Positions 43,118 through 51,555 of a stretch of 64,000 nucleotides of DNA are shown here, in pieces; within the stretch, counting starts at the first letter, position 1; every line of letters starts with the position of its first letter. The position numbers were made by a program, and so were the translations under genes. The DNA lies in NCBI GenBank assembly GCA_009786535.1, contig WQRX01000004.1, positions 1 through 64,000 of the forward strand, written 5' to 3'. Below the pieces are notes generated by a model, which worked only from the letters and a program-made list of their open reading frames with translations, ran no database searches and was not told where the DNA came from. The stretch comes from Defluviitaleaceae bacterium (GTDB lineage Bacteria; Bacillota; Clostridia; Lachnospirales; WQUN01).

Positions 43118-44157
43118 ACGCCCGGGAGTTTAACGCATTTGATGCGCTTAATCTGGAACGCTATGACCTACAGCCGCTGGACGTATCAGGCTTGCCGCGT
43201 TTTTTAGACCTTGCACGGCAAGCCGTGCGCGGCGAACTCGACTTGTCTATGTCAAGCATTCTTACTGCGGGGGCAAATTTAATTTTTGCGGAATTTTTTA
43301 CGAACGGGGAAATTATTCGGCAGTTGCTCTTGGTCGCCATTCTCGGCGCGCTGCTGCGGTGCTTGACCCTTGCGTTTTCCCACAAGTCGGCGGGGGAAGC
43401 GGGCTTTTATGTTACCTATTTAATGACAGTACTGCTTGCGATATCGTCCTTCCGCGTTTCCGTAGATATTCTCACATCGCTGGTTGCCGTGGTAAACGGC
43501 ATGATGCTTGCCGCAACGCCCGTGATGGTTGCGTTAATGCTCATCAGCGGGCGCGTTGCACATGCGGCGGGCTTTCATCCCTTATTGTTTTTTGCGCTTC
43601 AATTAATTACGGGGTTTATTACGGCTGTGTTTATTCCGCTGGTGCTGGCGGGCGCGGCGTTAGACATTGTAAACCAGCTAAACCGCGAAAATAAGTTGGA
43701 CAAGCTTGCCGCGCTGGTACGCAGGATTGCAGACTACACGCTGCGCGCCATTATTGGTGTATTCATGTTTTTGCTCACTTTGCAGCGTATTTCCGCCCCT
43801 ATTTTAAATAACGTTGCCTTGCGCACCACGCGCAGCGCGGCGGGGGCGGTACCCGTGGTGGGGAATGCCTTAACCGCAGCAATGGATACGGTAATCCACT
43901 TTTCCCAAGCGGCACGAAGCGGCGTGCTTGTGGCACTGGTACTTGTATTGTGTGCGGCAATGCTTGCACCCTTGCTAAAAATCCTCACCCTTTCGTGGGT
44001 GTACCGTATCACCGCCGCCATCATGCAGCCCATCGCCGACGAACGCTTAACCGCGTGTATGGACAGTGCGGGGAAAGCCATGGGGCAACTGTTTTCCGCT
44101 GCAGCGCTGCTGGGGGTAATGTCCATTTACACTGTGGTGATATTGCTCTCATTTTAA
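43114..44157 (+). CDS. spoIIIAE: Stage III sporulation protein AE
   Basis: Polytopic membrane protein of the SpoIIIA channel, 347 residues, about seven membrane segments. Family stretches: LLRCLTLAFSHKS, YVTYLMTVLLAISSFRV and LQRISAPILNNVALRTTRSAAG. Most homologues are near 390-400 residues and begin with a signal peptide. This one starts with a soluble stretch (NAREFNAFDALNLERYD) and no such peptide. The start is fixed by the overlap with spoIIIAD. Confidence 0.92.
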   Translation: MNAREFNAFDALNLERYDLQPLDVSGLPRFLDLARQAVRGELDLSMSSILTAGANLIFAEFFTNGEIIRQLLLVAILGALLRCLTLAFSHKSAGEAGFYVTYLMTVLLAISSFRVSVDILTSLVAVVNGMMLAATPVMVALMLISGRVAHAAGFHPLLFFALQLITGFITAVFIPLVLAGAALDIVNQLNRENKLDKLAALVRRIADYTLRAIIGVFMFLLTLQRISAPILNNVALRTTRSAAGAVPVVGNALTAAMDTVIHFSQAARSGVLVALVLVLCAAMLAPLLKILTLSWVYRITAAIMQPIADERLTACMDSAGKAMGQLFSAAALLGVMSIYTVVILLSF

Positions 44158-44177
44158 CTTTTAAAGGAGTGCGATAT

Positions 44178-44747
44178 ATGGTTGCATTTTTTAGCTATCT
44201 TTCGAATATAACATACTATCTCCTGTTTGCGGGGGTTGCCAACATGCTTGCCCCTGCAGGCAAGTACAGGAAGCTTGTTGCGCTGGTCACGGGGCTTGTG
44301 CTTGTGGTCATTATTATTGCCCCCGTGCGTAATATTGGACAGCAGTTTAATGCGCCGGATTTCTTCGCAAGCATGGCAAATGCGCCCGCAATGCAGGGAG
44401 GAGAAGCTACGGGACTGTATTATACGACTAATACAGTCCTCGCCGCGGCGTTTAGCGAGCAGCTTTCCTTCCAATTGGAAGGAATGCTTGAGCGCAACGG
44501 CTTTAAACTGCATCAAGCGTCCCTTACGCATACCGATGATTTTGCCCAAATTACAGGCATTTGGGCGGAGGTAAGCAGGGTGGAAGAGACGCGGCGCGTC
44601 CCCTTCATTCGTATCGAACCTGTGCAGGTAAACCGCAATGCCGTAGCCGACGAAGCCGACCCGCTGGTGCGGGAAGTAAAAAATTTAATTTCGGACTTCT
44701 ATAACCTTTCACATGCGCATATACATGTGATTATACAGAAGAGGTGA
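44178..44747 (+). CDS. spoIIIAF: Stage III sporulation protein AF
   Basis: A 189-residue protein with two N-terminal membrane segments (FFSYLSNITYYLLFAGVANML, KLVALVTGLVLVVIIIAPV) and a soluble ring-building-motif domain that ends ISDFYNLSHAHIHVII. AAAGGAG precedes the ATG. An in-frame extension into spoIIIAE is rejected. Confidence 0.9.
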   Translation: MVAFFSYLSNITYYLLFAGVANMLAPAGKYRKLVALVTGLVLVVIIIAPVRNIGQQFNAPDFFASMANAPAMQGGEATGLYYTTNTVLAAAFSEQLSFQLEGMLERNGFKLHQASLTHTDDFAQITGIWAEVSRVEETRRVPFIRIEPVQVNRNAVADEADPLVREVKNLISDFYNLSHAHIHVIIQKR

Positions 44748-44751
44748 AGCC

Positions 44752-45306
44752 ATGCTGCCAAAGAATAAGAAAGCCCTGTTTATCGCGTTGCTTGCAGTGG
44801 GTGCGCTGCTTATGCTGCTTGGGCGGCTGTATACCCCAACCGCGCGCGAGGAAATACAGGATGAAGCTGCCCTGCATACCGCCCACGCGCCCCCGGCGCA
44901 TGAAACGACGGACATTTACGCCGCCGAAGCACGGCTGCAAGAATTTTTCTCTCTTGTAGAAGGTGCAGGGCGTGTACGTGTAATGGTTGGCATTTCGGCA
45001 CGGCGGGAAACGGTCTTCGCCGTGGATACCAATAAAAATGAGACCTTTACCCAAGAAGAAGACGCCCAAGGCGGCACGCGTGAAACGCGCACAAGCGCAA
45101 ATTCGCAGCAAACGGTGCTAATCCCCGACCGCAACGGCACAAGCCGCCCGCTGGTACTGCGGGAAACCGAGCCGGCCATCGAAGGGATTGTCATTATCGC
45201 CGAGGGAGGGGATAACCCGCTTGTTAGGGCAGAGCTGACTCGTGCCGCACAGGCTGTACTGGGCATTGACGCCCACCGCATTCAGGTATTAACTATGCAA
45301 CGCTAA
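44752..45306 (+). CDS. spoIIIAG: Stage III sporulation protein AG
   Basis: A 184-residue protein with one N-terminal membrane segment and an extracytoplasmic ring-building domain that forms a large ring in the intermembrane space. VEGAGRVRVMVGI and the C-terminal ALTRAAQAVLGIDAHRIQVL (here AELTRAAQ...) are typical. AGAGGTGAAG precedes the ATG. Confidence 0.93.
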   Translation: MLPKNKKALFIALLAVGALLMLLGRLYTPTAREEIQDEAALHTAHAPPAHETTDIYAAEARLQEFFSLVEGAGRVRVMVGISARRETVFAVDTNKNETFTQEEDAQGGTRETRTSANSQQTVLIPDRNGTSRPLVLRETEPAIEGIVIIAEGGDNPLVRAELTRAAQAVLGIDAHRIQVLTMQR

Positions 45307-45325
45307 ATAATAAGGAGGTTCTTCC

Positions 45326-46063
45326 ATGAAAGAACGCAGATTTAAAGCCCCAAGCGACATCTTTGTACTAAAGCGTAACCAAATCATCATCACCGCCCTT
45401 GTCATTATGATAGCCATTGCAGGCTACCTTACATGGCTGGACTCGCGGCCCGACGATGACCACATTGGCTACCGTATGGTAGACGGCGAAATTGCCGCCC
45501 TTATCAGCCCGACAGGCGCCATCGTAGGCGTAACCCATGAAGAAGCCGACCCTTGGGCGACCACCCATTCCACCACCATTTACACCATGGCAGACGACGT
45601 GACATGGCCCAGCTTCGGCGACCTTGACCTGTCCCAAATCCTTGCCTTGCCCACCAACGAAGACAACATAACCGAAGCGGGCGAAGCCATTTTTGTAGAC
45701 GGTCGCAGCCAAACGCCCTTCTTTGTACAGGCGCGCCTTAACCGCGAGCAGCACCGCTCGGGCTTACGCGCTACCCTTACAGAAATTATCAATAACGACA
45801 ATGTTTCCGACGCACAGCGCACCCAAGCGGTAGAAGATAAATTAGAAATTCAACGCCGCGTAGAGCGTGAATCGGGCGTAGAATCGCTCTTAGAATCCAA
45901 GGGCTTCTCCGAAGTGTATGTACGCATTTCCGACAACGGTGTGGACATTATCGTAGGCAAAGAAACCCTCACCAGCTCCGAACTGGCAATTATCCTAGAA
46001 GCCGCAATGCGCAAAACAGGCCTAAATGCAAATCAAGTTTTCGTTAGCCCAATGAGGCGATAA
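45326..46063 (+). CDS. spoIIIAH: Stage III sporulation protein AH
   Basis: A 245-residue membrane-anchored protein that binds forespore SpoIIQ across the intermembrane space. One N-terminal membrane segment (RNQIIITALVIMIAIAGYLTW), a long linker, then the YscJ/FliF-like domain (VESLLESKGFSEVYVRI, VGKETLTSSELAIILEAAMR). Longer than many homologues by its linker. AAGGAGG precedes the ATG. Last gene of the operon. Confidence 0.93.
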   Translation: MKERRFKAPSDIFVLKRNQIIITALVIMIAIAGYLTWLDSRPDDDHIGYRMVDGEIAALISPTGAIVGVTHEEADPWATTHSTTIYTMADDVTWPSFGDLDLSQILALPTNEDNITEAGEAIFVDGRSQTPFFVQARLNREQHRSGLRATLTEIINNDNVSDAQRTQAVEDKLEIQRRVERESGVESLLESKGFSEVYVRISDNGVDIIVGKETLTSSELAIILEAAMRKTGLNANQVFVSPMRR

Positions 46064-46079
46064 ACTTAAACCTATTATC

Positions 46080-46111
46080 AGACTGCCGCTAACTCAGGGC
46101 AGTCTTTTTTT
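46080..46111 (+). terminator. spoIIIA operon terminator
   Basis: Stem AGACTGCC (46080-46087) with GGCAGTCT (46098-46105), 10-nt loop, followed by a run of seven to eight T residues. Confidence 0.85.
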
Positions 46112-46200
46112 ATTTAACCAAAAAACATTTAACGCTATCGTTGGGACCGTGTTTGTGCTATCCTCAAAGTACGCAAATAAACTGAAAGAAGGTAACTAAA

Positions 46201-46380
46201 TGAATCAAATATATTGGGTTTCTGCATGGGCAAAATATAGTGCATTAAATGACATGGGCGAAGTCAAAATTTGGTCGTGTAGACAACAGAGAGCGAAATG
46301 AATCGGACTATGATGAACATCTATATATAACCGAAAGCATGGATTTTTCACTGCTTGGGCTTGATGGCATCACTGGGATT
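46201..46380 (+). pseudogene. Broken small gene at the island edge
   Basis: An ATG with AAGAAGG 7 nt upstream opens MNQIYWVSAWAKYSALND, which stops after 33 residues. A +1 frame then stays open across ESDYDEHLYITESMDFSLLG before running into the 3' end of the serine-recombinase gene. This looks like a frameshifted gene, cut by insertion of the recombinase element. I do not recognise the protein. Confidence 0.35.
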
Positions 46381-48081
46381 TTGGGGAGTGCAAATATTGA
46401 CCCAAGTCCATACCAAAAATCGGTTATGAACTGCGGTAAAAATCCGTAGCGCATAGCCGATTTTAAATACCATGTAGCCGTAAGTGCGCGTGAACGTTGC
46501 GCCTGTGTTTAAGCGAATTTCTAGGTTCAAAGTCATGTTGGTAGTGGTGTCGTTTGTTACATAAATTTTATCGATTAGGGTATTTATGATACCGGGGGTG
46601 AGTTCACCTGTGTTTGCATTGAAGTAACGACGCAGTTCTTTTTTGAAGTGGTGCAATTTTGTGCTGTAGCTTGATTGGTCTTTTTGTTGGATTTGTAATT
46701 TTTTTAATGTACGTTCCAGTGCGGTAATTTCATCGTTGGCGGCATTGTTGCGTTGTTCAAATTCGGCGTTGGATAAGCGGTCTTCCACCGCTAAGTCGAT
46801 GAGTTTATTTTTGCGCACGGTGATTTTGGCTAGGTCAGTTTTTAAAGTTTTAATTTGCGCGTCTGTTTGCGTATTATTGTTTGCACTTTCCAGGAGGGCA
46901 ATGTACTTCGCAACCAATGTATCAAAATTGCTGGATAGGTCAGCTAGGACTTCCAGCAGAATTTCGGTGAGTTCGCTTTCTTTTATTCCGAAGGTGGGGC
47001 AGCTTTCTTTTCCGTTTTTCATGCGGTGGCTGCATACCCATGTGGGGTTTGCTTCTTGGGCGCGGACGCGCCTTGCTTTCATGTAAAAAGGAACGCCATG
47101 TTCGGCGCAGATAATTTTACCCGTGAATAGGTTGTTTGTTTTGAATGAACTGCGGCGGCTTTTTACCTCGGTGCTTCTGGCCGTGAAAATAGCATTTGCC
47201 CGCTCCCACAATTCTTCGCTTACGATGGGGGGCACTTTGTCAGGGTCGGGGTAGAGTTCCCATTCCGATTCGTCTAGAAATTTTTGTTTTTTGGTAAACA
47301 TATCAATAACTTTTACTTTGTTGCCACAGTAATAACCTTTATATTTTGGGTTAGTGATAATTTTGCGTAGTACATTGCGGTTAATAATACCACCTTTGAA
47401 ATTACGATAGCCTTTTTCGCATAAGATATTTTCAATTTTGGGCGTGGAATAATCTCCTGTGGCGTAAAGTTCATACACCATGCGCACCATTTCTGCTTCG
47501 GATTCGTTGATGATTAGCTTGCCTGCGGATTTTTCATAACCGTATATACGCGAATTGCCCATCACCGTGCCTTTTTTTATGGCTTCGTTGTGGCCGAAGC
47601 GGATGTGGCTCGATAACCGGCGGCTTTCCTCTTGGGCAAGGCTGGACATAATGGCAAGGCGCATTTCGCTGTCATCGTCAATTGTGTTAATACTGTCTTG
47701 CTGAAACCAAACGGCTACGCCATGACTTAACAATTCCCGCGTGTATTGGATGCTGTCTAGCGTGTTTCTTGCAAAGCGGCTGATTTCTTTTGTTATAATG
47801 AAGTCAAATTTATCTGTTTTTGCGTCAGCAATCATGGTGTGGAAGTTTTCACGGTTTTTAGTGGTGATGCCGCTTAATCCCTCGTCAATATAGTTACCCA
47901 CTAACTGCCAGTTTTGGTTGGCGGTGATGAAATCTTCATAATAAGAACGCTGGTTACCCAATGAGTTGAGCTGTTCGTCTTTGTCGGTGGAAACACGGGC
48001 ATAATACACCACCCGCAACGGCATATCCGAGAGGGTTTTCCCTATGGTTTTCATTTGGTTACGGATTTGGTATATATCCAT
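46348..48081 (-). CDS. Large serine recombinase
   Basis: A 577-residue site-specific recombinase. Resolvase domain with the catalytic serine in YYARVSTDKDEQ (Ser31) and the arginines in ISRFARNTLD and QEESRRLSSH. Recombinase domain near residues 180-290, a zinc ribbon (CAEHG...CSHR...CPTFG), then a coiled coil and a C-terminal DNA-binding end. GAGGTGA precedes the ATG. Such enzymes insert and excise elements without long repeats. The 3' end runs into the disrupted gene, so the last residues may be encoded by flanking DNA. Confidence 0.93.
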   Translation of the reverse strand: MDIYQIRNQMKTIGKTLSDMPLRVVYYARVSTDKDEQLNSLGNQRSYYEDFITANQNWQLVGNYIDEGLSGITTKNRENFHTMIADAKTDKFDFIITKEISRFARNTLDSIQYTRELLSHGVAVWFQQDSINTIDDDSEMRLAIMSSLAQEESRRLSSHIRFGHNEAIKKGTVMGNSRIYGYEKSAGKLIINESEAEMVRMVYELYATGDYSTPKIENILCEKGYRNFKGGIINRNVLRKIITNPKYKGYYCGNKVKVIDMFTKKQKFLDESEWELYPDPDKVPPIVSEELWERANAIFTARSTEVKSRRSSFKTNNLFTGKIICAEHGVPFYMKARRVRAQEANPTWVCSHRMKNGKESCPTFGIKESELTEILLEVLADLSSNFDTLVAKYIALLESANNNTQTDAQIKTLKTDLAKITVRKNKLIDLAVEDRLSNAEFEQRNNAANDEITALERTLKKLQIQQKDQSSYSTKLHHFKKELRRYFNANTGELTPGIINTLIDKIYVTNDTTTNMTLNLEIRLNTGATFTRTYGYMVFKIGYALRIFTAVHNRFLVWTWVNICTPQNPSDAIKPKQ

Positions 48082-48145
48082 GTGTCACCTCGCAGAATCA
48101 TTAAATCCATTGTAGCGAAGTTGCGCAGAAGCGCAAGCGCGCGTG

Positions 48146-48292
48146 TTAGCTTGCCCATATTTGCCGTTCGAGTGTTTCTTTTGTTTCTTGGGTGATTAAC
48201 CCTTGTGAAAAGGCTATGTTATTAAGCCTTAGCAACTGCAATTTGTCGTATTGCGCACGGTCATTTTTTCCAGCATATGGTTGCTTTTCCAT
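48146..48292 (-). CDS. Small SHOCT-like protein upstream of the recombinase
   Basis: A 48-residue protein (starts MEKQPYAGKNDRAQYDKLQL, ends ERQIWAS). Short SHOCT-like proteins of this type (a helix ending in LITQETKETLERQI) often lie just upstream of serine recombinases. AGAGGTG precedes the ATG at 48292. Same strand as the recombinase, 64 bp upstream. Possibly a recombination directionality or accessory factor; that is inference. Confidence 0.6.
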   Translation of the reverse strand: MEKQPYAGKNDRAQYDKLQLLRLNNIAFSQGLITQETKETLERQIWAS

Positions 48293-48410
48293 TAAAACAC
48301 CTCTGCTGATACTCTTTACATTTGACTTTATTTTTATACCCGCGATGTTCTCCCTCCATTCAATTTTCGGGCATTGTGTGCGTGGTTTAATTATGATATT
48401 CTTTTATTAG

Positions 48411-48475
48411 CACGTTCACTTTGGCACACATTCGATGTGAACGTCTCGCAATGATGCACCACCACATTGAACGTG
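48411..48475. promoter_or_regulatory. Three-copy TGAACGT operator
   Basis: CACGTTCA (48411-48418, inverted), TGAACGT (48438-48444) and TGAACGTG (48468-48475) lie between the minus-strand small gene and the XRE gene. Outer copies face each other. Probable binding sites of the XRE regulator for divergent control of the recombinase side and itself. Confidence 0.5.
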
Positions 48476-48488
48476 TCAAGGAGAATAT

Positions 48489-48962
48489 ATGGCTATTTTT
48501 GCAAAACGATTAAAGGAGCAACGCAAGGCACAGGGCATAACCCAAAAAGCGGTCGCTACCCATCTTGGCATAACTGAACAAGCATACCAAAAATACGAAT
48601 ACGCCATGCGCGAACCCGACCACAAAACAACCATCCACCTCGCGGAGTTTTTTCAAACATCGGTAGATTATTTGTTGGGGCGTTCAAACAATTCGGCTAT
48701 GTTTAATTATGAAAAAATTACCCAAGTCTTGTCAGATGAGCGATTGAAAATAGAAACGAAGGGGTCATATGCGCTTCTGCTCCAGTGTATAATAGGAAAC
48801 CGTGCAATCATCTTTAATGAAAAATTATTTTTACAAACTCATAGCCTCGAAAAAAATGACTTCGAGCGTATGTTGCAAGACTTGGAAAATTTGCAATATA
48901 TCCATATAATAGACAATAGCAATGATGACATCACGAACGAGCGGCATTTTGTGTTGCTGTAA
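48489..48962 (+). CDS. XRE-family regulator
   Basis: A 157-residue regulator with an N-terminal HTH_3 domain (RLKEQRKAQGITQKAVATHL, EQAYQKYEYAMREPD, LAEFFQTSVDYLLG) and a helical C-terminal domain without a known signature. AAGGAG precedes the ATG. It likely controls the island via the TGAACGT repeats directly upstream. Confidence 0.88.
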   Translation: MAIFAKRLKEQRKAQGITQKAVATHLGITEQAYQKYEYAMREPDHKTTIHLAEFFQTSVDYLLGRSNNSAMFNYEKITQVLSDERLKIETKGSYALLLQCIIGNRAIIFNEKLFLQTHSLEKNDFERMLQDLENLQYIHIIDNSNDDITNERHFVLL

Positions 48963-49014
48963 TATACCCTTTGCAAGCAATGAATCATGGGCCCAAATTG
49001 CCCAAGATTCGCTT

Positions 49015-49032
49015 GTTGGGGTAACCCCCAAC
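49015..49032. repeat. Short hairpin before the dam-type gene
   Basis: GTTGGGG/CCCCAAC with a short loop. It lacks a T tract, so it is not a clear terminator, and it resembles the first hairpin of the block inside rsmF. Confidence 0.4.
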
Positions 49033-49084
49033 CCTCATAAAATTAAGCCGCTTCGCGTCTGCTGAAAAACGAAAGGAGCCACCC

Positions 49085-49990
49085 ATGTCTACCCTACATA
49101 TCCAAAACAACGCCAAGCCCTTCATAAAGTGGGCAGGGGGGAAGTCGCAAATATTGAACGACATCCGCGCCCAATACCCAAGGGAACTAGGGCGCGGAAT
49201 AAAAAAATACGCCGAGCCTTTTGTGGGTGGCGGCGCAGTATTGTTTGACATATTAAACCGTTTCGATATGGAAGAGGTATACATTAGCGATATTAACCGT
49301 GAGCTTATCCATTCCTACACTTCCATTAAAAATGATGTCGCTTCTTTAATAGCATCATTAAAGGCATTGGAAGAAACATACCTCCACGCTGATGACGCAC
49401 AACGGAAGGAAATTTATTATATAAACCGTGACCGATTTAATATGTTAAAGCAACACAATGATATTTCCGTAGAGTTAGCTTCATTATTTATTTTTTTAAA
49501 TCGTACATGTTTTAATGGACTATACCGCGTAAATAGTAAGGGTGGTTATAACGTCCCGCAAGGCAATTATAAAAATCCGTGTATTTGTGATGTGCAAAAT
49601 CTCCATGCCGTTTCGGACAAATTGCAAAGGGTAATTATCACCCACGCAGATTATCAACACTCCCGCAATTTTATTGACCGCGATACATTCTGCTACTTCG
49701 ACCCACCCTATCGACCGCTAACAGAAACTGCAAATTTTAACGCTTACGCACAAGATGGATTTGATGATAATGCACAGGCCAACCTCGCCCAATTCATTGA
49801 TGAAATGAGCGAGTGCGGGGCACATGTGGTTGCTAGCAATTCTGACCCTACCAATGTGGATTTGAACGATAATTTTTTTGACGCGCTGTATGCACGGCAC
49901 AGGATTTTCAGAATCGAAGCCAACCGCGCCATCAATTCCGTGGGAAGCGGGCGGGGCAAAATACGGGAATTGCTTATCGCCAACGGCTAG
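49085..49990 (+). CDS. DNA adenine methylase, Dam/DpnM type
   Basis: A 301-residue class alpha N6-adenine DNA methyltransferase, most like enzymes that modify GATC. Motif I is FIKWAGGKSQIL (about residue 14), motif IV DPPY is in FCYFDPPYRPL (about residue 200) and the late motif is VVASNSDPTNV. AAAGGAG precedes the ATG. It is 9 bp upstream of a MutH/Sau3AI-like nuclease gene, the layout of a restriction-modification pair. GATC specificity is inferred from the family. Confidence 0.9.
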   Translation: MSTLHIQNNAKPFIKWAGGKSQILNDIRAQYPRELGRGIKKYAEPFVGGGAVLFDILNRFDMEEVYISDINRELIHSYTSIKNDVASLIASLKALEETYLHADDAQRKEIYYINRDRFNMLKQHNDISVELASLFIFLNRTCFNGLYRVNSKGGYNVPQGNYKNPCICDVQNLHAVSDKLQRVIITHADYQHSRNFIDRDTFCYFDPPYRPLTETANFNAYAQDGFDDNAQANLAQFIDEMSECGAHVVASNSDPTNVDLNDNFFDALYARHRIFRIEANRAINSVGSGRGKIRELLIANG

Positions 49991-49999
49991 GAGGATATC

Positions 50000-50623
50000 A
50001 TGCATAGAGATGAAGCGGTGCGCAGATTACAAGCATTAGAAGGACGTAATTTACATGAACTAGCACAAGAATTCAACATAACCGTTATGTCGGCTAATAA
50101 CAAAGTGAATAAAGGTTGGGCAGGGCATGTATGTGAACGATACCTAGGCTTGCCGATAAACTCTGGGCAAAGCCCTAATTTTGGTTCGTGGGAATTGAAA
50201 AGCATTCCATTAAAACGTCTTCGCAACGGAACACTCGCATTCAAAGAAACGATGGCGATTACTATGATTGACCCGTATAACGTACAACGCACATCTTTTG
50301 AAGAAAGTCATTTATTGATGAAGCTGCGTAAAGCTGTAATTGTGGCACGGGTAGTAGGTGCAACTTATGGTAAACCTTCATTTGTACACACGGTAACGTC
50401 GTTTGATTTGGATGGCGAATTGTTGGAAGCCGTTCGTACTGATTATGAATTGGTGCAGGCTTGTTTGAATGACCCTGTCCGTGGGTTTTCTGCTCTAACG
50501 GGGCATATGGGGCATTATATTCAACCGCGCACTAAGGGTAAGGGGCATGGGAGTGTATCGCGGGCTTTTTACGCTCGCACTAGATTTTTGGCAGAATTTA
50601 TAGATTTGACTGAACCTACATGA
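50000..50623 (+). CDS. MutH/Sau3AI-family endonuclease-like protein
   Basis: A 207-residue protein of the MutH/Sau3AI fold, whose members cut at GATC. Visible marks: NKGWAGHVCERYLG (Glu46), the ExK motif in WELKSIP (Glu65, Lys67), and FEESHLLMKLRKAVIVARV. In MutH and Sau3AI a catalytic Asp precedes ExK in a PDF-like context. Here the aligned segment reads SPNFGSWELK, with Asn60. Cleavage activity is therefore uncertain. AGGAGG precedes the ATG. The pairing with the Dam-type gene supports a restriction role. Confidence 0.8.
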   Translation: MHRDEAVRRLQALEGRNLHELAQEFNITVMSANNKVNKGWAGHVCERYLGLPINSGQSPNFGSWELKSIPLKRLRNGTLAFKETMAITMIDPYNVQRTSFEESHLLMKLRKAVIVARVVGATYGKPSFVHTVTSFDLDGELLEAVRTDYELVQACLNDPVRGFSALTGHMGHYIQPRTKGKGHGSVSRAFYARTRFLAEFIDLTEPT

Positions 50624-50706
50624 ATGTTCTAATATGCATATATGCTTGCATGTTAAGCAATTATGAGCCTATTTTGGCTCGAAATAAATTATTTTTAACA
50701 AAACTA

Positions 50707-50735
50707 TTGACATAATTTCAAAAAACGCCTATTAT
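50707..50735 (+). promoter_or_regulatory. Promoter of the DUF5986-ImmA pair
   Basis: TTGACA, 17 bp, TATTAT: near-consensus, 28 bp before the chosen TTG start. Confidence 0.7.
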
Positions 50736-50763
50736 GAATGAAAAATAATCGGAGGTGCGTTTT

Positions 50764-51528
50764 TTGTTTAACTCAAGAGATATTCCTTATACGGATGAAA
50801 AAAAGGCGGCCATTATACGCTGTATTCAATACGGCGTAGGTGATGGTATTATCGAGGCAACAGCAGGTTATGTAACAGACAATGGGCGCATAGGAACAAT
50901 TTGGGATTTAATAAACAAAGAACTATTTAACAAGCTAATAATTTTAGATTGTATGGTTGGGAAAACAAAACGAGGTGCGAATTGGAAAATTATGAGCGTT
51001 TTTGACGTTAAATCTGGTTATATTTGTCATGTGGTTCGGGAAGAACGATTGAAAAGTTTATTTTCATCATGGAAACGCGGAAATGAAATATATCATTATT
51101 TACGGTGTTCGTCTTATATCTTTAATAATGGACAAAAACCTAAATTTGAACAGGGGACAATATTTGACAGTAATCCATCCGAGTTTGAAATAAATAACAT
51201 AACTAAAACAACAGACCAAATCATAAATGACTTGAAAATAAATGAAAGTGATGTAAAAGGTCATTTCATTGTTCCGTTTAAACACAAGGGAGGAATTTTC
51301 AAGGTTCGCGCTATAGGCCTTAATGAAAAAATGGAAATAATAGCTGATGAATGTTGGAATCATTTAATTAATGTGAATGATAGCATTTCTGTGGAGCTAG
51401 CATCAGATTATTCTGATGCGGCAAATAATCCAAGCCGTAATCTTGAATTAACTGATAAAGCACTAAGGAGAACGAAGAGAGATTTAATAACAGATACACC
51501 TACAGAAGAAAAAAATAATATTTCATAG
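50764..51528 (+). CDS. DUF5986-like protein
   Basis: A 254-residue protein, apparently of the DUF5986 family: IEATAGYVTDNGRIGTIWDL, a KRGANWKIMSVFD segment and REERLKSLFSSW are its marks. The function is unknown. Members often sit beside XRE-ImmA/IrrE genes in mobile or defence contexts, as here. GGAGGT lies 6 nt before the TTG at 50764. A GTG nine bases earlier overlaps the ribosome site. Confidence 0.65.
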   Translation: MFNSRDIPYTDEKKAAIIRCIQYGVGDGIIEATAGYVTDNGRIGTIWDLINKELFNKLIILDCMVGKTKRGANWKIMSVFDVKSGYICHVVREERLKSLFSSWKRGNEIYHYLRCSSYIFNNGQKPKFEQGTIFDSNPSEFEINNITKTTDQIINDLKINESDVKGHFIVPFKHKGGIFKVRAIGLNEKMEIIADECWNHLINVNDSISVELASDYSDAANNPSRNLELTDKALRRTKRDLITDTPTEEKNNIS

Positions 51529-51555
51529 TAATAAACATGAAAGGAAAATCTTTTT

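Noticed and set aside
46249-46449. Stand-alone small gene (66 codons) at the island edge
   Set aside because: No ribosome site; better read as the second half of a frameshifted gene whose real start is at 46201.
48192-48410. Open frame of 72 codons left of the XRE gene
   Set aside because: Overlaps the small minus-strand gene, has no ribosome site, and covers the control region.
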